From an uncultured Lachnoclostridium sp. (GTDB lineage Bacteria; Bacillota; Clostridia; Lachnospirales; Lachnospiraceae), in assembly GCA_905212635.1 (NCBI GenBank), contig CAJMFH010000001.1, positions 184,174 through 248,173 of the forward strand: DNA of 64,000 nucleotides, given 5' to 3'. This document shows, piece after piece, positions 1 through 8,976 of the stretch. The notes under the pieces are model-generated. The model was not told the DNA's origin and did no database searches. It saw nothing but the letters and a program-made list of their open reading frames with translations. Position numbers and translations under genes: made by a program. Position 1 is the first letter of the stretch, and each line of letters opens with the position of its first letter.

Positions 1-823
1 CATCTTCGATCAGATACCGTCCCTCTTCTTCCCTCGCCCATTTTAACAGACGCTGTCTCTCCGGTGCCGGCATTACCGTACCAAGCGGAAACTGGTGGGA
101 TGGTGTCAGATAACAGAGTCTGGTCTGCGCCCGGTCAAGTTGTTCCGGCGTAATATTTTCTTCCGAAATCTCCAGATTTACAATATCAAATCCATAGGAA
201 GCAAAAATCTGCTTCGCCCTGACATAGCCCGGCTCTTCAAAGGCTATTTTCCCGCTCTTGCGGAAAAGTACGGAAAGGAGCTGCAAAAGATAACCAATCC
301 CGGCTCCGATCACAATCTGGGAAAGTTCGCATTGTACCCCGCGCGACCGGTAAAGATATTTTGCCACCTGTCTGCGGAACGCCTCGTCTCCCTGTGCATT
401 TCCGGAAGATAAAAACTCTTCCCGTTCCATCACATTTCTCGCGATAGAACGAAGCGTTGCATAAGGAAAATGACTACTGTCCACTTCATCCGGATTAAAA
501 TTGTATTTCCAGCAAACCGGTGTATGCTCGTCTTCCTGAAGCGGAATTTCTTTTTTTTGTCCATTATACTCTCTGATATATGTAATTTCACTGACATAAT
601 ATCCTTTCTGTGGGACAGCATAAACATACCCTTCCGCCACCAGCTGTTCATAGGCGGTGTCCACCGGATTTCTGCTCACAAGAAGCGAGGCCGCCAGTTC
701 TCTTGCCGAAGGTAATTTTTCCCGGTAAGAAAGGCGTCCCTGCATAATTTCTTTCTTTATATATTCATAAATCTGTTGGTATAACGGTTTCCCCGATTCA
801 TTGTCCAAAGAAAAGACCAGCAT
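1..823 (-). CDS. MocR/GntR-type PLP-domain transcriptional regulator (partial, 3' end off window)
   Basis: The first 274 codons are present; the rest lies beyond the left edge. The protein starts MLVFSLDNESGKPLYQQIYE, which is the opening of a GntR winged helix (residues about 10-80, with LPSARELAASLLVSRNPVD as the recognition helix). A class I aminotransferase-like fold follows (GNAQGDEAFRRQVAKYL, then IVIGAGIGYLLQLL). This is the MocR/PdxR architecture, whose members usually control vitamin B6, GABA or amino-acid genes. The Schiff-base lysine would lie outside the window. The ATG at 823 has GGAGG 10 bases upstream and lies inside ribF, overlapping it by 26 bases, so it is probably translated as the last gene of the nusA-infB operon. 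The target is unknown. Confidence 0.85.
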   Translation of the reverse strand, partial: MLVFSLDNESGKPLYQQIYEYIKKEIMQGRLSYREKLPSARELAASLLVSRNPVDTAYEQLVAEGYVYAVPQKGYYVSEITYIREYNGQKKEIPLQEDEHTPVCWKYNFNPDEVDSSHFPYATLRSIARNVMEREEFLSSGNAQGDEAFRRQVAKYLYRSRGVQCELSQIVIGAGIGYLLQLLSVLFRKSGKIAFEEPGYVRAKQIFASYGFDIVNLEISEENITPEQLDRAQTRLCYLTPSHQFPLGTVMPAPERQRLLKWAREEEGRYLIED

Positions 824-1682
824 TCTTTTTATCCGCCTCCATTTGGTGCATCAACTGTTCCAGTCCGGCAAACTTCCGCTCTCCGCGAAGGAAATGGCAA
901 AGTTCTACCTGTATTACTTTTCCATACAGATCTCCCTCAAATTGTAACAGACACGTCTCCGCTCCAACCTGATTTTCTCCCGGTATCGTAGGCTTTACGC
1001 CAAGATTGGTAACGCCATAATACTGCTTTCCCTCAAAAGATACTTTCGACGCATATACCCCAAACGGCGGAAGTATTTTTCTGGCGTCCGAAATCTGGTT
1101 TGCCGTCGGCATATCGAGGGTACGGCCGATTTCATTGCCATGAACCACTTCGCCCTGCACCATGTACGGCATCCCAAGAAGTTCATTGGCAAGAGACAAA
1201 TCTCCTTTGACAAGCGCTTCCCGGATCCGGGTACTGCTTATGATCTCATCGTACATTTTCTTTTTCTTCACAACAATGCAGGTGATCCCTGCTTCTTTTG
1301 CCAATTTTTGTAAAATGTCAACATTGCCGGCGCGGTCTTTTCCAAAATGAAAATCATCGCCAACACAGATTACTCTGGCATCGCACTGCCGAACCAGTAT
1401 CTCCTCAAAAAACTCCTTCGGCGTCATCTCTTTTAATGCCTCATCAAAAGGGCATTCCACATACGTATCTATTCCCAGTTTTTCCGCTTTGGTTCGTTTT
1501 TCTTCCGGCGACAGGATATAGGGTGCTTTCGGAAAAGCAAACGTAAAAAGCACTTTATTACAGCCGGAAAAGCGGGAAATCTCCTCAATGAGACTCTGAT
1601 GTCCCCGGTGAAGGCCATCAAACTTACCGATACAGACCGCACTGTTTTTCAGCTGATAGGGTCTTTTGTTGATTACATTCAT
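798..1682 (-). CDS. ribF: Bifunctional riboflavin kinase / FMN adenylyltransferase
   Basis: Makes FMN from riboflavin and then FAD from FMN in the cytoplasm. The 294 residues match the usual family length. The N-terminal nucleotidyltransferase domain has GKFDGLHRGHQ near residue 18 and the SSTRIREAL motif near 150. The C-terminal kinase domain has HGNEIGRTLDMPTAN near 181, PPFGVYASKV, and GVTNLGVKPTI. The family normally has GRxLGxPTAN; here Gly is replaced by Asp (RTLDMPTAN), a mild departure. It sits 18 bases after truB, an order common in Firmicutes. Its end overlaps the MocR-type gene. Confidence 0.96.
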   Translation of the reverse strand: MNVINKRPYQLKNSAVCIGKFDGLHRGHQSLIEEISRFSGCNKVLFTFAFPKAPYILSPEEKRTKAEKLGIDTYVECPFDEALKEMTPKEFFEEILVRQCDARVICVGDDFHFGKDRAGNVDILQKLAKEAGITCIVVKKKKMYDEIISSTRIREALVKGDLSLANELLGMPYMVQGEVVHGNEIGRTLDMPTANQISDARKILPPFGVYASKVSFEGKQYYGVTNLGVKPTIPGENQVGAETCLLQFEGDLYGKVIQVELCHFLRGERKFAGLEQLMHQMEADKKNAGLFFGQ

Positions 1683-1700
1683 GCTTCTTTCTCCTTCCCG

Positions 1701-2615
1701 TCATGCTTCCGTATGAGGGAAAAACATTTTATCATTCACAAATACATTTTGCCCCGCATCAAAACGGTAAATGGCATAAAAACGATCTTTCGTATCGTAC
1801 ATACGCACTCTTTTTCCATCTTCCACGGGGATATTCCCCTGACAATATTTACCATTTATTTTGTTGCCGTTTTGCAGGTAACTGACCGCTTTATCCTCTA
1901 CCACAACCTTGTCATAGGCATCAAATAATTGATCTACCGGCAGAATAAACGGAACCAGCGCATTTTCTTTTTGAAGACTCTCAATGCGCTCTAAGGTCAG
2001 CGCATCCTCCAGTTGAAACCGGTCAACCTGAAGACGTACCAGAGAAGCCATTGCTGCACCGCAGCCTAGTTTTTCTCCAATATCCTGACAAAGAGTACGG
2101 ATATAAGTTCCTTTGGAGCAGGTCACTTTCATCGAAAACTCATGGTTTGCAAGATCAATGTCACGGATATCGCAAGTGTAAATGTGTACCTTTCTTGCTT
2201 TCCGTTCAACCTCTCTGCCCTGTCTTGCCAGTTCATATAACCGTTTTCCATTGACTTTTACCGCCGAATACATCGGTGGAATCTGTGCATACTCACCCAA
2301 AAAGGAAGCTGCGGTCTGCCGGATCTGCTCTTCGGTTACCCGCACATCCTTTTCTTCTACAATAGTTCCCGTCAGATCCTGCGTGTCCGTCTGCACACCG
2401 AGACGTACTACCGCAAGATATGTTTTTTTCTTATCGGTCAGCAGTTCACACACTTTTGTCGCTCTTCCCAGACAGACCGGCAGCACTCCGGTCGCATCCG
2501 GATCCAGCGTTCCGGTGTGTCCAATCTTTTTCTGGTGCAGAATGCCGCGAAGTTTTGCTACTACATCGTGGGATGTGTAGCCTTTTTCTTTGTATACATT
2601 GATAATTCCGTCCAC
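1701..2615 (-). CDS. truB: tRNA pseudouridine-55 synthase
   Basis: Converts U55 in the T-loop of tRNAs to pseudouridine. The start MDGIINVYKEKGYTSHDVV and the catalytic-Asp segment GHTGTLDPDATGVLPVCLG (Asp near residue 39) are diagnostic of TruB. YSAVKVNGKRLYELARQG and SKGTYIRTLCQDIG are also present. At 304 residues it is full length. It lies 13 bases downstream of nrnA in the infB operon. The last 80 residues, after the catalytic core, form the usual PUA-like tail. Confidence 0.96.
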   Translation of the reverse strand: MDGIINVYKEKGYTSHDVVAKLRGILHQKKIGHTGTLDPDATGVLPVCLGRATKVCELLTDKKKTYLAVVRLGVQTDTQDLTGTIVEEKDVRVTEEQIRQTAASFLGEYAQIPPMYSAVKVNGKRLYELARQGREVERKARKVHIYTCDIRDIDLANHEFSMKVTCSKGTYIRTLCQDIGEKLGCGAAMASLVRLQVDRFQLEDALTLERIESLQKENALVPFILPVDQLFDAYDKVVVEDKAVSYLQNGNKINGKYCQGNIPVEDGKRVRMYDTKDRFYAIYRFDAGQNVFVNDKMFFPHTEA

Positions 2616-2628
2616 GCATCTGCCTCCG

Positions 2629-3576
2629 TTATTTTTCCTGATTTAACTGTTTTTCAATATGTTCGGTCAGATTATTGATGACATCATAGGAAGAGCCTTT
2701 GATCGTACAGCCGGCTGCTCTTACATGTCCGCCGCCGCCAAAAAAGACCGCAATCTTACTTACGTCCACAATCTGATTGGACCGCATACTCACTTTAAAT
2801 TCCAACGGTTCCTTTTCCGTCAGCAAAACAGCCACTTCGACTCCCTGTGTCGTCCGGAGTTCATCAATGATTCCATCAAGATCTGAGGATTTTGCCCCAT
2901 AAAAATCCATCATCTGCTTCGTAACAACCGATACGATACATCTGCCATCCATGACACGGATGCTCTCTAACAGACAGCGTCCCATAATCTGTAACTGACG
3001 GTATGTCTTCATATAAAAACTTTCGTCAATGATCTTCCCAAATGGAATTCCTTTTTCCACCAGACTTCCTGCCATCTCCATCGTTTTCTTTGACGTATTG
3101 GAATGCTTAAACACACCGGTATCATGGATGATTCCGGTATAAAAAGCCGTCGCACTAAACGTTCCGATCTCATCCATCGGTAAAAGTTCACACAAAATCT
3201 CGCACGTAGAAGACGCATCAGCTTTTACAATATTTTCCTTTGCAAACTTCGTATTACTGATATGATGATCCACACAGATCGTATCCGCAGCTTTTTCAAA
3301 TACACTCTGCGCCTCTCCCAAACGGTCGATCGAACCGCAGTCCAGCGCAATAAAGAGATCATACCGGTCAGTTTTTTCTGACATTGCCTCTTCGATTTTC
3401 AAATAATCAAATGCCTCCGGAATTTCCTCCAGATACACACACACTTTCTTTTCCGGATGATGATTGGAAAGATACCCGAAAAGTCCCATGCAGGACCCTA
3501 CACAATCGCCATCCGGACGTATGTGTCCGCCAATCGCGATCGTATTCGCATTTTCTATCTTTTCTAAGAATTTCAT
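2629..3576 (-). CDS. nrnA: DHH-family oligoribonuclease / pAp phosphatase (NrnA type)
   Basis: A DHH/DHHA1 phosphoesterase that in Firmicutes degrades nanoRNAs and 3'-phosphoadenosine-5'-phosphate. Metal-binding motifs are visible in order: GGHIRPDGDCVGS near residue 17, LDCGS near 80, VDHHISN near 100 (the DHH signature). The C-terminal DHHA1 glycine loop is FGGGGHVRAAGC near 280. It has 315 residues, as expected for NrnA. The start ATG overlaps the rbfA stop by four bases, which implies coupled translation. Specificity between NrnA and related cyclic-dinucleotide phosphodiesterases cannot be fixed from sequence alone, but there are no GGDEF or PAS parts as in GdpP. Confidence 0.9.
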   Translation of the reverse strand: MKFLEKIENANTIAIGGHIRPDGDCVGSCMGLFGYLSNHHPEKKVCVYLEEIPEAFDYLKIEEAMSEKTDRYDLFIALDCGSIDRLGEAQSVFEKAADTICVDHHISNTKFAKENIVKADASSTCEILCELLPMDEIGTFSATAFYTGIIHDTGVFKHSNTSKKTMEMAGSLVEKGIPFGKIIDESFYMKTYRQLQIMGRCLLESIRVMDGRCIVSVVTKQMMDFYGAKSSDLDGIIDELRTTQGVEVAVLLTEKEPLEFKVSMRSNQIVDVSKIAVFFGGGGHVRAAGCTIKGSSYDVINNLTEHIEKQLNQEK

Positions 3577-3935
3577 TTTGACTCCTTATGATTTACTTCA
3601 TCAATTTTTTTCGACATATTGACACCATATTCAATGGATTCATCCAATACAAATGTCAATTCCGGTGTATTTCGGAGATTCATGCGTCTGGCCAGCTGCA
3701 TACGGGCAAACGATGCGCTCTTTTTCAAGCCTTCCATCGTTTTTTCCTTCTCTTCATCATTTCCAAATACACTGATAAAAATTTTGGCAAATTTCAAATC
3801 CGGAGTAACCTCCACTGCCATAACAGAAGTCAGCGGATGCACACGCGGATCTTTAATATCCTCGCGGATGATCTGGCTCATCTCACGCTGCACTTCGCTG
3901 TTAATACGGATATTTTTAACACTGTTTTTTTTCAT
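3573..3935 (-). CDS. rbfA: Ribosome-binding factor A
   Basis: Small KH-like 30S maturation factor of 120 residues. Typical segments are INSEVQREMSQIIREDIKDP at the N-terminus, VTPDLKFAKIFISVFG in the centre, and RMNLRNTPELTFVLDESIEYG at the C-terminus. It lies between infB and nrnA as in many Firmicutes. The infB-rbfA gap of 73 bases holds a hairpin (3955-3984). Confidence 0.95.
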   Translation of the reverse strand: MKKNSVKNIRINSEVQREMSQIIREDIKDPRVHPLTSVMAVEVTPDLKFAKIFISVFGNDEEKEKTMEGLKKSASFARMQLARRMNLRNTPELTFVLDESIEYGVNMSKKIDEVNHKESK

Positions 3936-3954
3936 GTCTTTTCTCCTTTAGCAC

Positions 3955-3984
3955 GAAAGCAACTGCGTTTCCACAGTTACTTTC
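3955..3984 (-). other. Hairpin between infB and rbfA
   Basis: The arms GAAAGCAACTG (3955-3965) and CAGTTACTTTC (3974-3984) pair over 11 positions with one mismatch and an 8-base loop. It lies 20 bases before the rbfA start. There is no T-run after it on the minus strand, so it is more likely an mRNA-processing or stability hairpin than a terminator. Confidence 0.5.
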
Positions 3985-4008
3985 ATGTTTACATCGATCT
4001 ATTATTTT

Positions 4009-6747
4009 CTATCTTGGCACTTCTACCATGATATAACATTCTACGCGGTCTTCCATCTGAATATCATTGAAGTTGCTAAATACAAGTCCACATTCGTATC
4101 CGGCTGCCACTTCTTTGACATCGTCTTTGAAACGTTTCAGGGAAGCAAGATCTCCTTCAAAGATCATATCCTCTCCACGATATACACGACAGCGGCATCC
4201 ACGCTGTACTTTACCATCCAGAACATAGGATCCGGCAATCGTACCAACTCCGGAAGCCTTGAATGTCTGGCGTACTTCCACATGTCCAATCACCTGCTCT
4301 TCATAGATTGGTTCAAGCATACCTTTCAATGCATTCTCGATGTCTTCAATCGCATCGTAAATGACACGATACAGACGTACATCGACGTTTTCACGCTCTG
4401 CCACTTCTTTAGCGGTATTGTCCGGACGGATATTAAATCCGATAATAATCGCATTGGATGCACTTGCTAACGATACATCCGACTCTGTGATGGCACCAAC
4501 ACCACCATGGATCACGCGGACAGCTACTTCTTCATTTCCAAGTTTTAACAAGCTCTGTTTTACTGCTTCGACAGATCCCTGTACATCCGCTTTGATGATA
4601 AGGTTCAGATCTTTTACATTTCCTGCCTGAATCTGGTTAAACAGACCATCCAGAGAAAGTTTTTTCGCTTTTGTCTCCTCCAGCAGTTTATCCTTACTCT
4701 GATCAATATATGCCTGTGAGATCTGTTTTGCTTCTTTATCGCTCTCGGTAGCCACAAAAATTTCACCGGCATCCGGAGCACCACTTAATCCAAGAATTTC
4801 TACAGGTGTAGAAGGTGTCGCTGTTTTCACGCGCTCTCCGGTGTGATCCAGCATGGCACGTACTTTTCCGTGTGCAGGTCCGACTGCCACATGATCTCCG
4901 ATGCGAAGTGTACCTTTCTGTACCAATACGGTTGCCACCGGTCCACGCCCCTTATCCAGACGCGCCTCAATGACGATACCACGAGCTTTACGATTTGGAT
5001 TTGCTTTTAATTCCAATACTTCCGAAGTAAGTACGATCATCTCAAGCAGCTGTTCGATACCCTCTTTGGTATGTGCTGAAACCGGTACAAATACGGTACT
5101 TCCGCCCCAGTCTTCCGGAATCAGTTCATATTCTGCCAATTCCTGTTTTACACGTTCTACATTGGCGCCCTCTTTATCAATCTTATTGATGGCAACAATA
5201 ATCTCTACGCCGGCAGCCTTCGCATGGTTGATGGCTTCGACGGTCTGTGGCATAACACCATCGTCTGCGGCTACTACAAGGATCGCAATATCCGTAGACT
5301 GTGCTCCACGCATACGCATGGACGTAAATGCCTCATGTCCCGGAGTATCAAGGAATGTAATCTTTTCTCCGTTGATCTCAACGACATACGCACCGATATG
5401 TTGTGTGATACCGCCTGCCTCGTGGGAAGTAACATTTGCTTCACGGATGGCATCCAGAAGGGATGTTTTACCATGATCAACGTGTCCCATTACGCAGACA
5501 ACCGGTGGACGTTTTACAAGATCTGCTTCATCTTCTTCCTCTTCTTTCAGAAGTTCTGCCACCATATCGATCTTTTCTTCTTTTTCCGCAATGATATCAA
5601 ATTCAAGTGCAATCTCTTCTGCCTCTTCAAACGTAATATCCTGATTCAGGGATACGACCTGCCCCTGTAAGAACAGTTTCTTCACAAGTGCTGCCGCCGG
5701 CATCTTCATTTTTTCTGCCAGTTCACGGATAGTCAGGCTTTCCGGAATGGTAATCTGCTTGATTGTCTCTTCCGGCTCTTTTACTACCGGCTCCGGCTTA
5801 ATAAAGGCACCTTTACGGTTTGGATCCTTTTTACTCCGAATACGGCTCATTTCCTCTTTGGTTGACTTCTTATATGTGCCCTTATCGGCAGGTTTTTTAT
5901 TGCGCTTTCTGGAATTTTTCTGTTCCTGCTTGATTCCGTCAAATCCGCTCTGTGCCTTTTCAAAACGCTCCAGCACCTTTTCTCCGTTACGGTTGTTATT
6001 TCCACCGCGTCCGTTGTTATTGCCACGGTTATTATTGCCGCCACGACGGTCATTATTATTGTTCGGGCGGCGGTCACCGCGGTTATTATTACGGTCATTG
6101 GTGCGCTCACCGCGATTGTTATTATTGTTTGGACGGCGGTCGCCACGATTATTGCCACGATCATTGTTACCACCACGATTGTTATTATCACGATTGTTAT
6201 CGCGGTTATTTCTTCGATCGTTTCCACCGCGGTTATTGTTGTCACGATTGTTATCGCGGCGGCGGTCATTAGAATTGGAATTCGAATTGGACGGAGTATT
6301 TCCGTTCTTCTTCTTTTCTGGCATTGCTTTCTTTGGTTCTGTTTCAGGCACTTTCTTTGTATTCTCCTCTTTTTGCTCTTTCTTTTTCTCTTCTTTTTCT
6401 ACCGGCTTTTTCACAGTCTCTTTGTCCTGTTTCTCTTCCGGCTTCTTCTCTTCTCGTTTTTCTATAGCTTCAGCTAACCTAATGGATTCTATTACAGTCT
6501 CTTTCTTTGCCTGATCTTTTTCCGGCTTAGCATCCTCTGTTTTCTGTGAAGCTAATATTTTCTCGACCTTTTTCGGATCGTTAAATGTCTGCAGCAAAAA
6601 GGCAATTTCTTTATCTTCAATATTGCTGTTTGCCCCTTTGACCTCAAACCCGTTTTCATTTAAAAGTTTTACCAGGTCGCCGCTTTTTATTTCTTTATTT
6701 TTTGCCTGAATACTTCTTGCAATTTCGTATATCTTCATTTTTGCCAT
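4009..6747 (-). CDS. infB: Translation initiation factor IF-2
   Basis: GTPase that positions initiator tRNA on the 30S subunit. In order: an IF2 N-terminal subdomain (MAKMKIYEIARSIQAKN), a long Lys/Glu-rich and then Asn/Arg/Gly-rich disordered segment (roughly residues 70-290), a second IF2_N motif (LTIRELAEKMKMPAAALVKK), and the G domain. The G domain shows GHVDHGKTS, GGITQHIGAYVV, DTPGHEAF and NKID. The C-terminal domains bind fMet-tRNA (VRQTFKASGVGTIAGSYV). Start: ATG at 6747 with GGAGG nine bases upstream, abutting the ylxQ stop. At 912 residues it is longer than average because of the low-complexity linker. Confidence 0.97.
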   Translation of the reverse strand: MAKMKIYEIARSIQAKNKEIKSGDLVKLLNENGFEVKGANSNIEDKEIAFLLQTFNDPKKVEKILASQKTEDAKPEKDQAKKETVIESIRLAEAIEKREEKKPEEKQDKETVKKPVEKEEKKKEQKEENTKKVPETEPKKAMPEKKKNGNTPSNSNSNSNDRRRDNNRDNNNRGGNDRRNNRDNNRDNNNRGGNNDRGNNRGDRRPNNNNNRGERTNDRNNNRGDRRPNNNNDRRGGNNNRGNNNGRGGNNNRNGEKVLERFEKAQSGFDGIKQEQKNSRKRNKKPADKGTYKKSTKEEMSRIRSKKDPNRKGAFIKPEPVVKEPEETIKQITIPESLTIRELAEKMKMPAAALVKKLFLQGQVVSLNQDITFEEAEEIALEFDIIAEKEEKIDMVAELLKEEEEDEADLVKRPPVVCVMGHVDHGKTSLLDAIREANVTSHEAGGITQHIGAYVVEINGEKITFLDTPGHEAFTSMRMRGAQSTDIAILVVAADDGVMPQTVEAINHAKAAGVEIIVAINKIDKEGANVERVKQELAEYELIPEDWGGSTVFVPVSAHTKEGIEQLLEMIVLTSEVLELKANPNRKARGIVIEARLDKGRGPVATVLVQKGTLRIGDHVAVGPAHGKVRAMLDHTGERVKTATPSTPVEILGLSGAPDAGEIFVATESDKEAKQISQAYIDQSKDKLLEETKAKKLSLDGLFNQIQAGNVKDLNLIIKADVQGSVEAVKQSLLKLGNEEVAVRVIHGGVGAITESDVSLASASNAIIIGFNIRPDNTAKEVAERENVDVRLYRVIYDAIEDIENALKGMLEPIYEEQVIGHVEVRQTFKASGVGTIAGSYVLDGKVQRGCRCRVYRGEDMIFEGDLASLKRFKDDVKEVAAGYECGLVFSNFNDIQMEDRVECYIMVEVPR

Positions 6748-6748
6748 A

Positions 6749-7069
6749 TTACATTTCCTCCAATTCTAAATTTTTACTAATTGCTAACGCAAATCCCTGA
6801 TCAAGAACTGCGAGTGAAGCACGAAACTCTTTGCCGATTGCATTTCCAAGGGTATCCTTGTCAAATTGAATTGCCAAAGGGACCTGATAATACGAACAGG
6901 AATTTCGAAATTTCTTTTTCGTATTATCGGATGCATCTTCCGCTACGATCACAAGCCGCGCCGTACCGGCACGAATCGCCTGTTCCGTAAGAAATTCTCC
7001 ACTTGCTACATTTCCGGATTTCATCGCCAATCCCAGAGTTCCTAAACTTTTGCTTCTATTTTGACTCAT
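6749..7069 (-). CDS. ylxQ: L7Ae-family ribosomal/RNA-binding protein YlxQ
   Basis: Small L7Ae/L30e-fold protein of 106 residues, found between ylxR and infB in Firmicutes. Diagnostic stretches are LGLAMKSGNVASGEFLTEQA near the N-terminus and AIRAGTARLVIVAEDASDNT, the alpha-beta core that binds K-turn RNA. It overlaps the ylxR end by 14 bases and is followed directly by infB. Family members bind kink-turn RNA, but the biological target of YlxQ is poorly known. Confidence 0.92.
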   Translation of the reverse strand: MSQNRSKSLGTLGLAMKSGNVASGEFLTEQAIRAGTARLVIVAEDASDNTKKKFRNSCSYYQVPLAIQFDKDTLGNAIGKEFRASLAVLDQGFALAISKNLELEEM

Positions 7070-7325
7070 TCAACAACTGCCTTTCTAATTCTTCATACAC
7101 TGCCTCGTCAACTTCCATTCGGAATGCCCGGTTCAGCCCACGGTTTTTCCTGGCTTTCACCAGACATTCCAAGTTGTCACAAAGATATGCACCGCGTCCA
7201 TTTTTCTTCCCGGTACGGTCAATTGTGATTTCCTGATCATTTTTTACAATGCGGATCAGCTGCTTTTTTTCTTTGCTTTCGCGGCAGCCGACACATTGTC
7301 TCATTGGAATCTTCTTTTCTTTCAA
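7056..7325 (-). CDS. ylxR: YlxR family RNA-binding protein
   Basis: About 89 residues: KKIPMRQCVGCRESKEKKQLIRIV, then GKKNGRGAYLCDNLECLVKARK. These Cys and Arg/Lys-rich signatures define YlxR (DUF448). In other Firmicutes YlxR has been tied to RNase P and to regulatory roles. I chose the TTG at 7325 because AGAGGTGG lies seven bases upstream and the resulting MKEKKIPMRQ start matches the family. An in-frame GTG at 7334 falls inside the ribosome-binding site. Confidence 0.9.
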   Translation of the reverse strand: MKEKKIPMRQCVGCRESKEKKQLIRIVKNDQEITIDRTGKKNGRGAYLCDNLECLVKARKNRGLNRAFRMEVDEAVYEELERQLLNESK

Positions 7326-7337
7326 CAAAACCACCTC

Positions 7338-8408
7338 TTATCCTTCCTGGTTCTGTGTCTCACTCTTAATATCTATTTTATAACCGGTCAGCTTTGCTGC
7401 CAGTCTTGCATTCTGTCCTTCTTTACCGATTGCCAAAGACAACTGATAATCCGGAACAACTACCAGTGCGCTCTTTTCCTCAATATCCACCGTAACCGAT
7501 ACGACACGGGATGGGCTGAGGGCATGCTCGATAAAGATTGCCGGATTTTCATTCCATTCTACGATGTCAATCTTTTCCCCACGAAGTTCATTGACTACGG
7601 CATTGACACGTGCCCCATTCATACCAACACAGGCACCTACGGCATCTACATCCGGATTCTGGCTGTAAACTGCAATCTTAGAACGGGAACCTGCTTCACG
7701 GGATACACTCTTGATCTCCACAACACCACTCTGGATCTCTGCTACTTCTGCTTCAAACAAACGTTTTACGAGTTCCGGATGCGTACGGCTGATCACAATT
7801 CTTGGTCCTCTTGGAGTATCTTTTACTTCCGTAACATAAACACGGATCTTTTCATGAGAACGAAAACGCTCTGTCTTCACTTGTTCCTGCTCCGTCAAAA
7901 CGGTATCAATTTTTCCAATATTTACCGTATAATTTCCATTGGAATAACGCTGAACCGTTCCTGTGATAATATCTTTTTCTTTTGTATAATACTGGTCATA
8001 CAAAACTTTTCTCTCTTCTTCGCGAATTTTCTGTACAACAACCTGTTTTGCTTTCTGTGCGGAAATACGTCCAAAGTTCTTTGGTGTCACTTCGATGCTT
8101 ACGGTTGCTCCAAGATCTGTCACACCATATCTTGCTTCCGCTTCTGCCAAAGCAATCTCAAGTGTATCATCCAGCACTTCCTCGACAACAATCTTATCCT
8201 GATATACATGAAATTCTCCTGTTGTCTCATCTAAGATCACACGAACATTATCCGATTTACCAAACTGATCTTTGCAGGCTGCCAAAAGAGAATTCTGAAT
8301 TGCCTCCAATAACACATCTTTGCTGATGTCTTTTTCTTTGGCAATGGCTTCCAATGCCTCGATCAATTCCGGATTTCCGTTTGTTGTTTTACTGTTTTTC
8401 GCTCTCAT
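7338..8408 (-). CDS. nusA: Transcription termination/antitermination factor NusA
   Basis: RNA-polymerase-associated factor. It has the N-terminal domain (NPELIEALEAIAKEKDISKD), an S1 domain (GTVQRYSNGNYTVNIGKIDT near residue 140) and two KH domains (VDAVGACVGMNGARVNAVVN and LAIGKEGQNARLAAKLTG). It ends right after KH2 at about 356 residues, the short Gram-positive form without the proteobacterial C-terminal repeats. The ATG at 8408 is preferred over the one at 8426, because the latter is part of the GGAGG ribosome-binding site. Confidence 0.95.
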   Translation of the reverse strand: MRAKNSKTTNGNPELIEALEAIAKEKDISKDVLLEAIQNSLLAACKDQFGKSDNVRVILDETTGEFHVYQDKIVVEEVLDDTLEIALAEAEARYGVTDLGATVSIEVTPKNFGRISAQKAKQVVVQKIREEERKVLYDQYYTKEKDIITGTVQRYSNGNYTVNIGKIDTVLTEQEQVKTERFRSHEKIRVYVTEVKDTPRGPRIVISRTHPELVKRLFEAEVAEIQSGVVEIKSVSREAGSRSKIAVYSQNPDVDAVGACVGMNGARVNAVVNELRGEKIDIVEWNENPAIFIEHALSPSRVVSVTVDIEEKSALVVVPDYQLSLAIGKEGQNARLAAKLTGYKIDIKSETQNQEG

Positions 8409-8431
8409 TTTTTTCTTTACCTCCATATTGT

Positions 8432-8947
8432 TTAAAAGTCGATTGATTTTCGGATCAATGCGATATCTTTAATTTCAAGTTCCAATGTTTCTTCGCCATC
8501 AAATCCCAGTACGATCTTTCCGCCGTTTACGGAATCTTCCTGTGGAGCTTCGTAGGATTTTAAAATGCCGATAAACTCTTTGTCTGTATATTTTTTCCCC
8601 TTCTGTTCAAATGTGATCGGAGCAAAAAGTTTTACTTCCACATCTTCTCCCAGATTTCTTTGATAATCTTTTGGTTTTTTAAATGGCCGAAGCAGCCCCG
8701 GAGAACTTACTTCCAATATATACGATTCATCAATAAAATCTTCGGTGTCCATCTTATCACTCAGCGCATGGTTCACAAGTGTCAGATCATCGATCGTGAT
8801 CCCGCCTTCTTTGTCAATATATGCACGAAGATGCCAGGAACCGGCTTCTTTGACAAATTCCACATCGACCAGTTCAAAATGATTTTCTTCCAGAATCGGT
8901 GTGATCAACTCTTCCGTACGCTTTTCATACATCTGATGTTTACCCAA
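8432..8947 (-). CDS. rimP: Ribosome maturation factor RimP
   Basis: 30S assembly factor and first gene of the operon. Hallmarks: ELVDVEFVKEAGSWHLRAYID, DKMDTEDFIDESYILEVSSPG and RPFKKPKDYQRNLGEDVEVK. It has 171 residues from a TTG at 8947 with AGAGG nine to ten bases upstream. An in-frame ATG five codons later (MYEKRTEEL) is possible but lacks a ribosome-binding site. The 5' leader has a perfect hairpin (8977-9000). Confidence 0.93.
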   Translation of the reverse strand: MGKHQMYEKRTEELITPILEENHFELVDVEFVKEAGSWHLRAYIDKEGGITIDDLTLVNHALSDKMDTEDFIDESYILEVSSPGLLRPFKKPKDYQRNLGEDVEVKLFAPITFEQKGKKYTDKEFIGILKSYEAPQEDSVNGGKIVLGFDGEETLELEIKDIALIRKSIDF

Positions 8948-8976
8948 AAAACATACCTCTTTTCCTCATAACAACA

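Noticed and set aside
5952..6272. Cys/His/Tyr/Gly-rich open frame on the plus strand opposite infB
   Set aside because: It is the mirror of the Asn/Arg/Gly-coding repeat in infB; no ribosome-binding site and composition fully explained by the sense gene.
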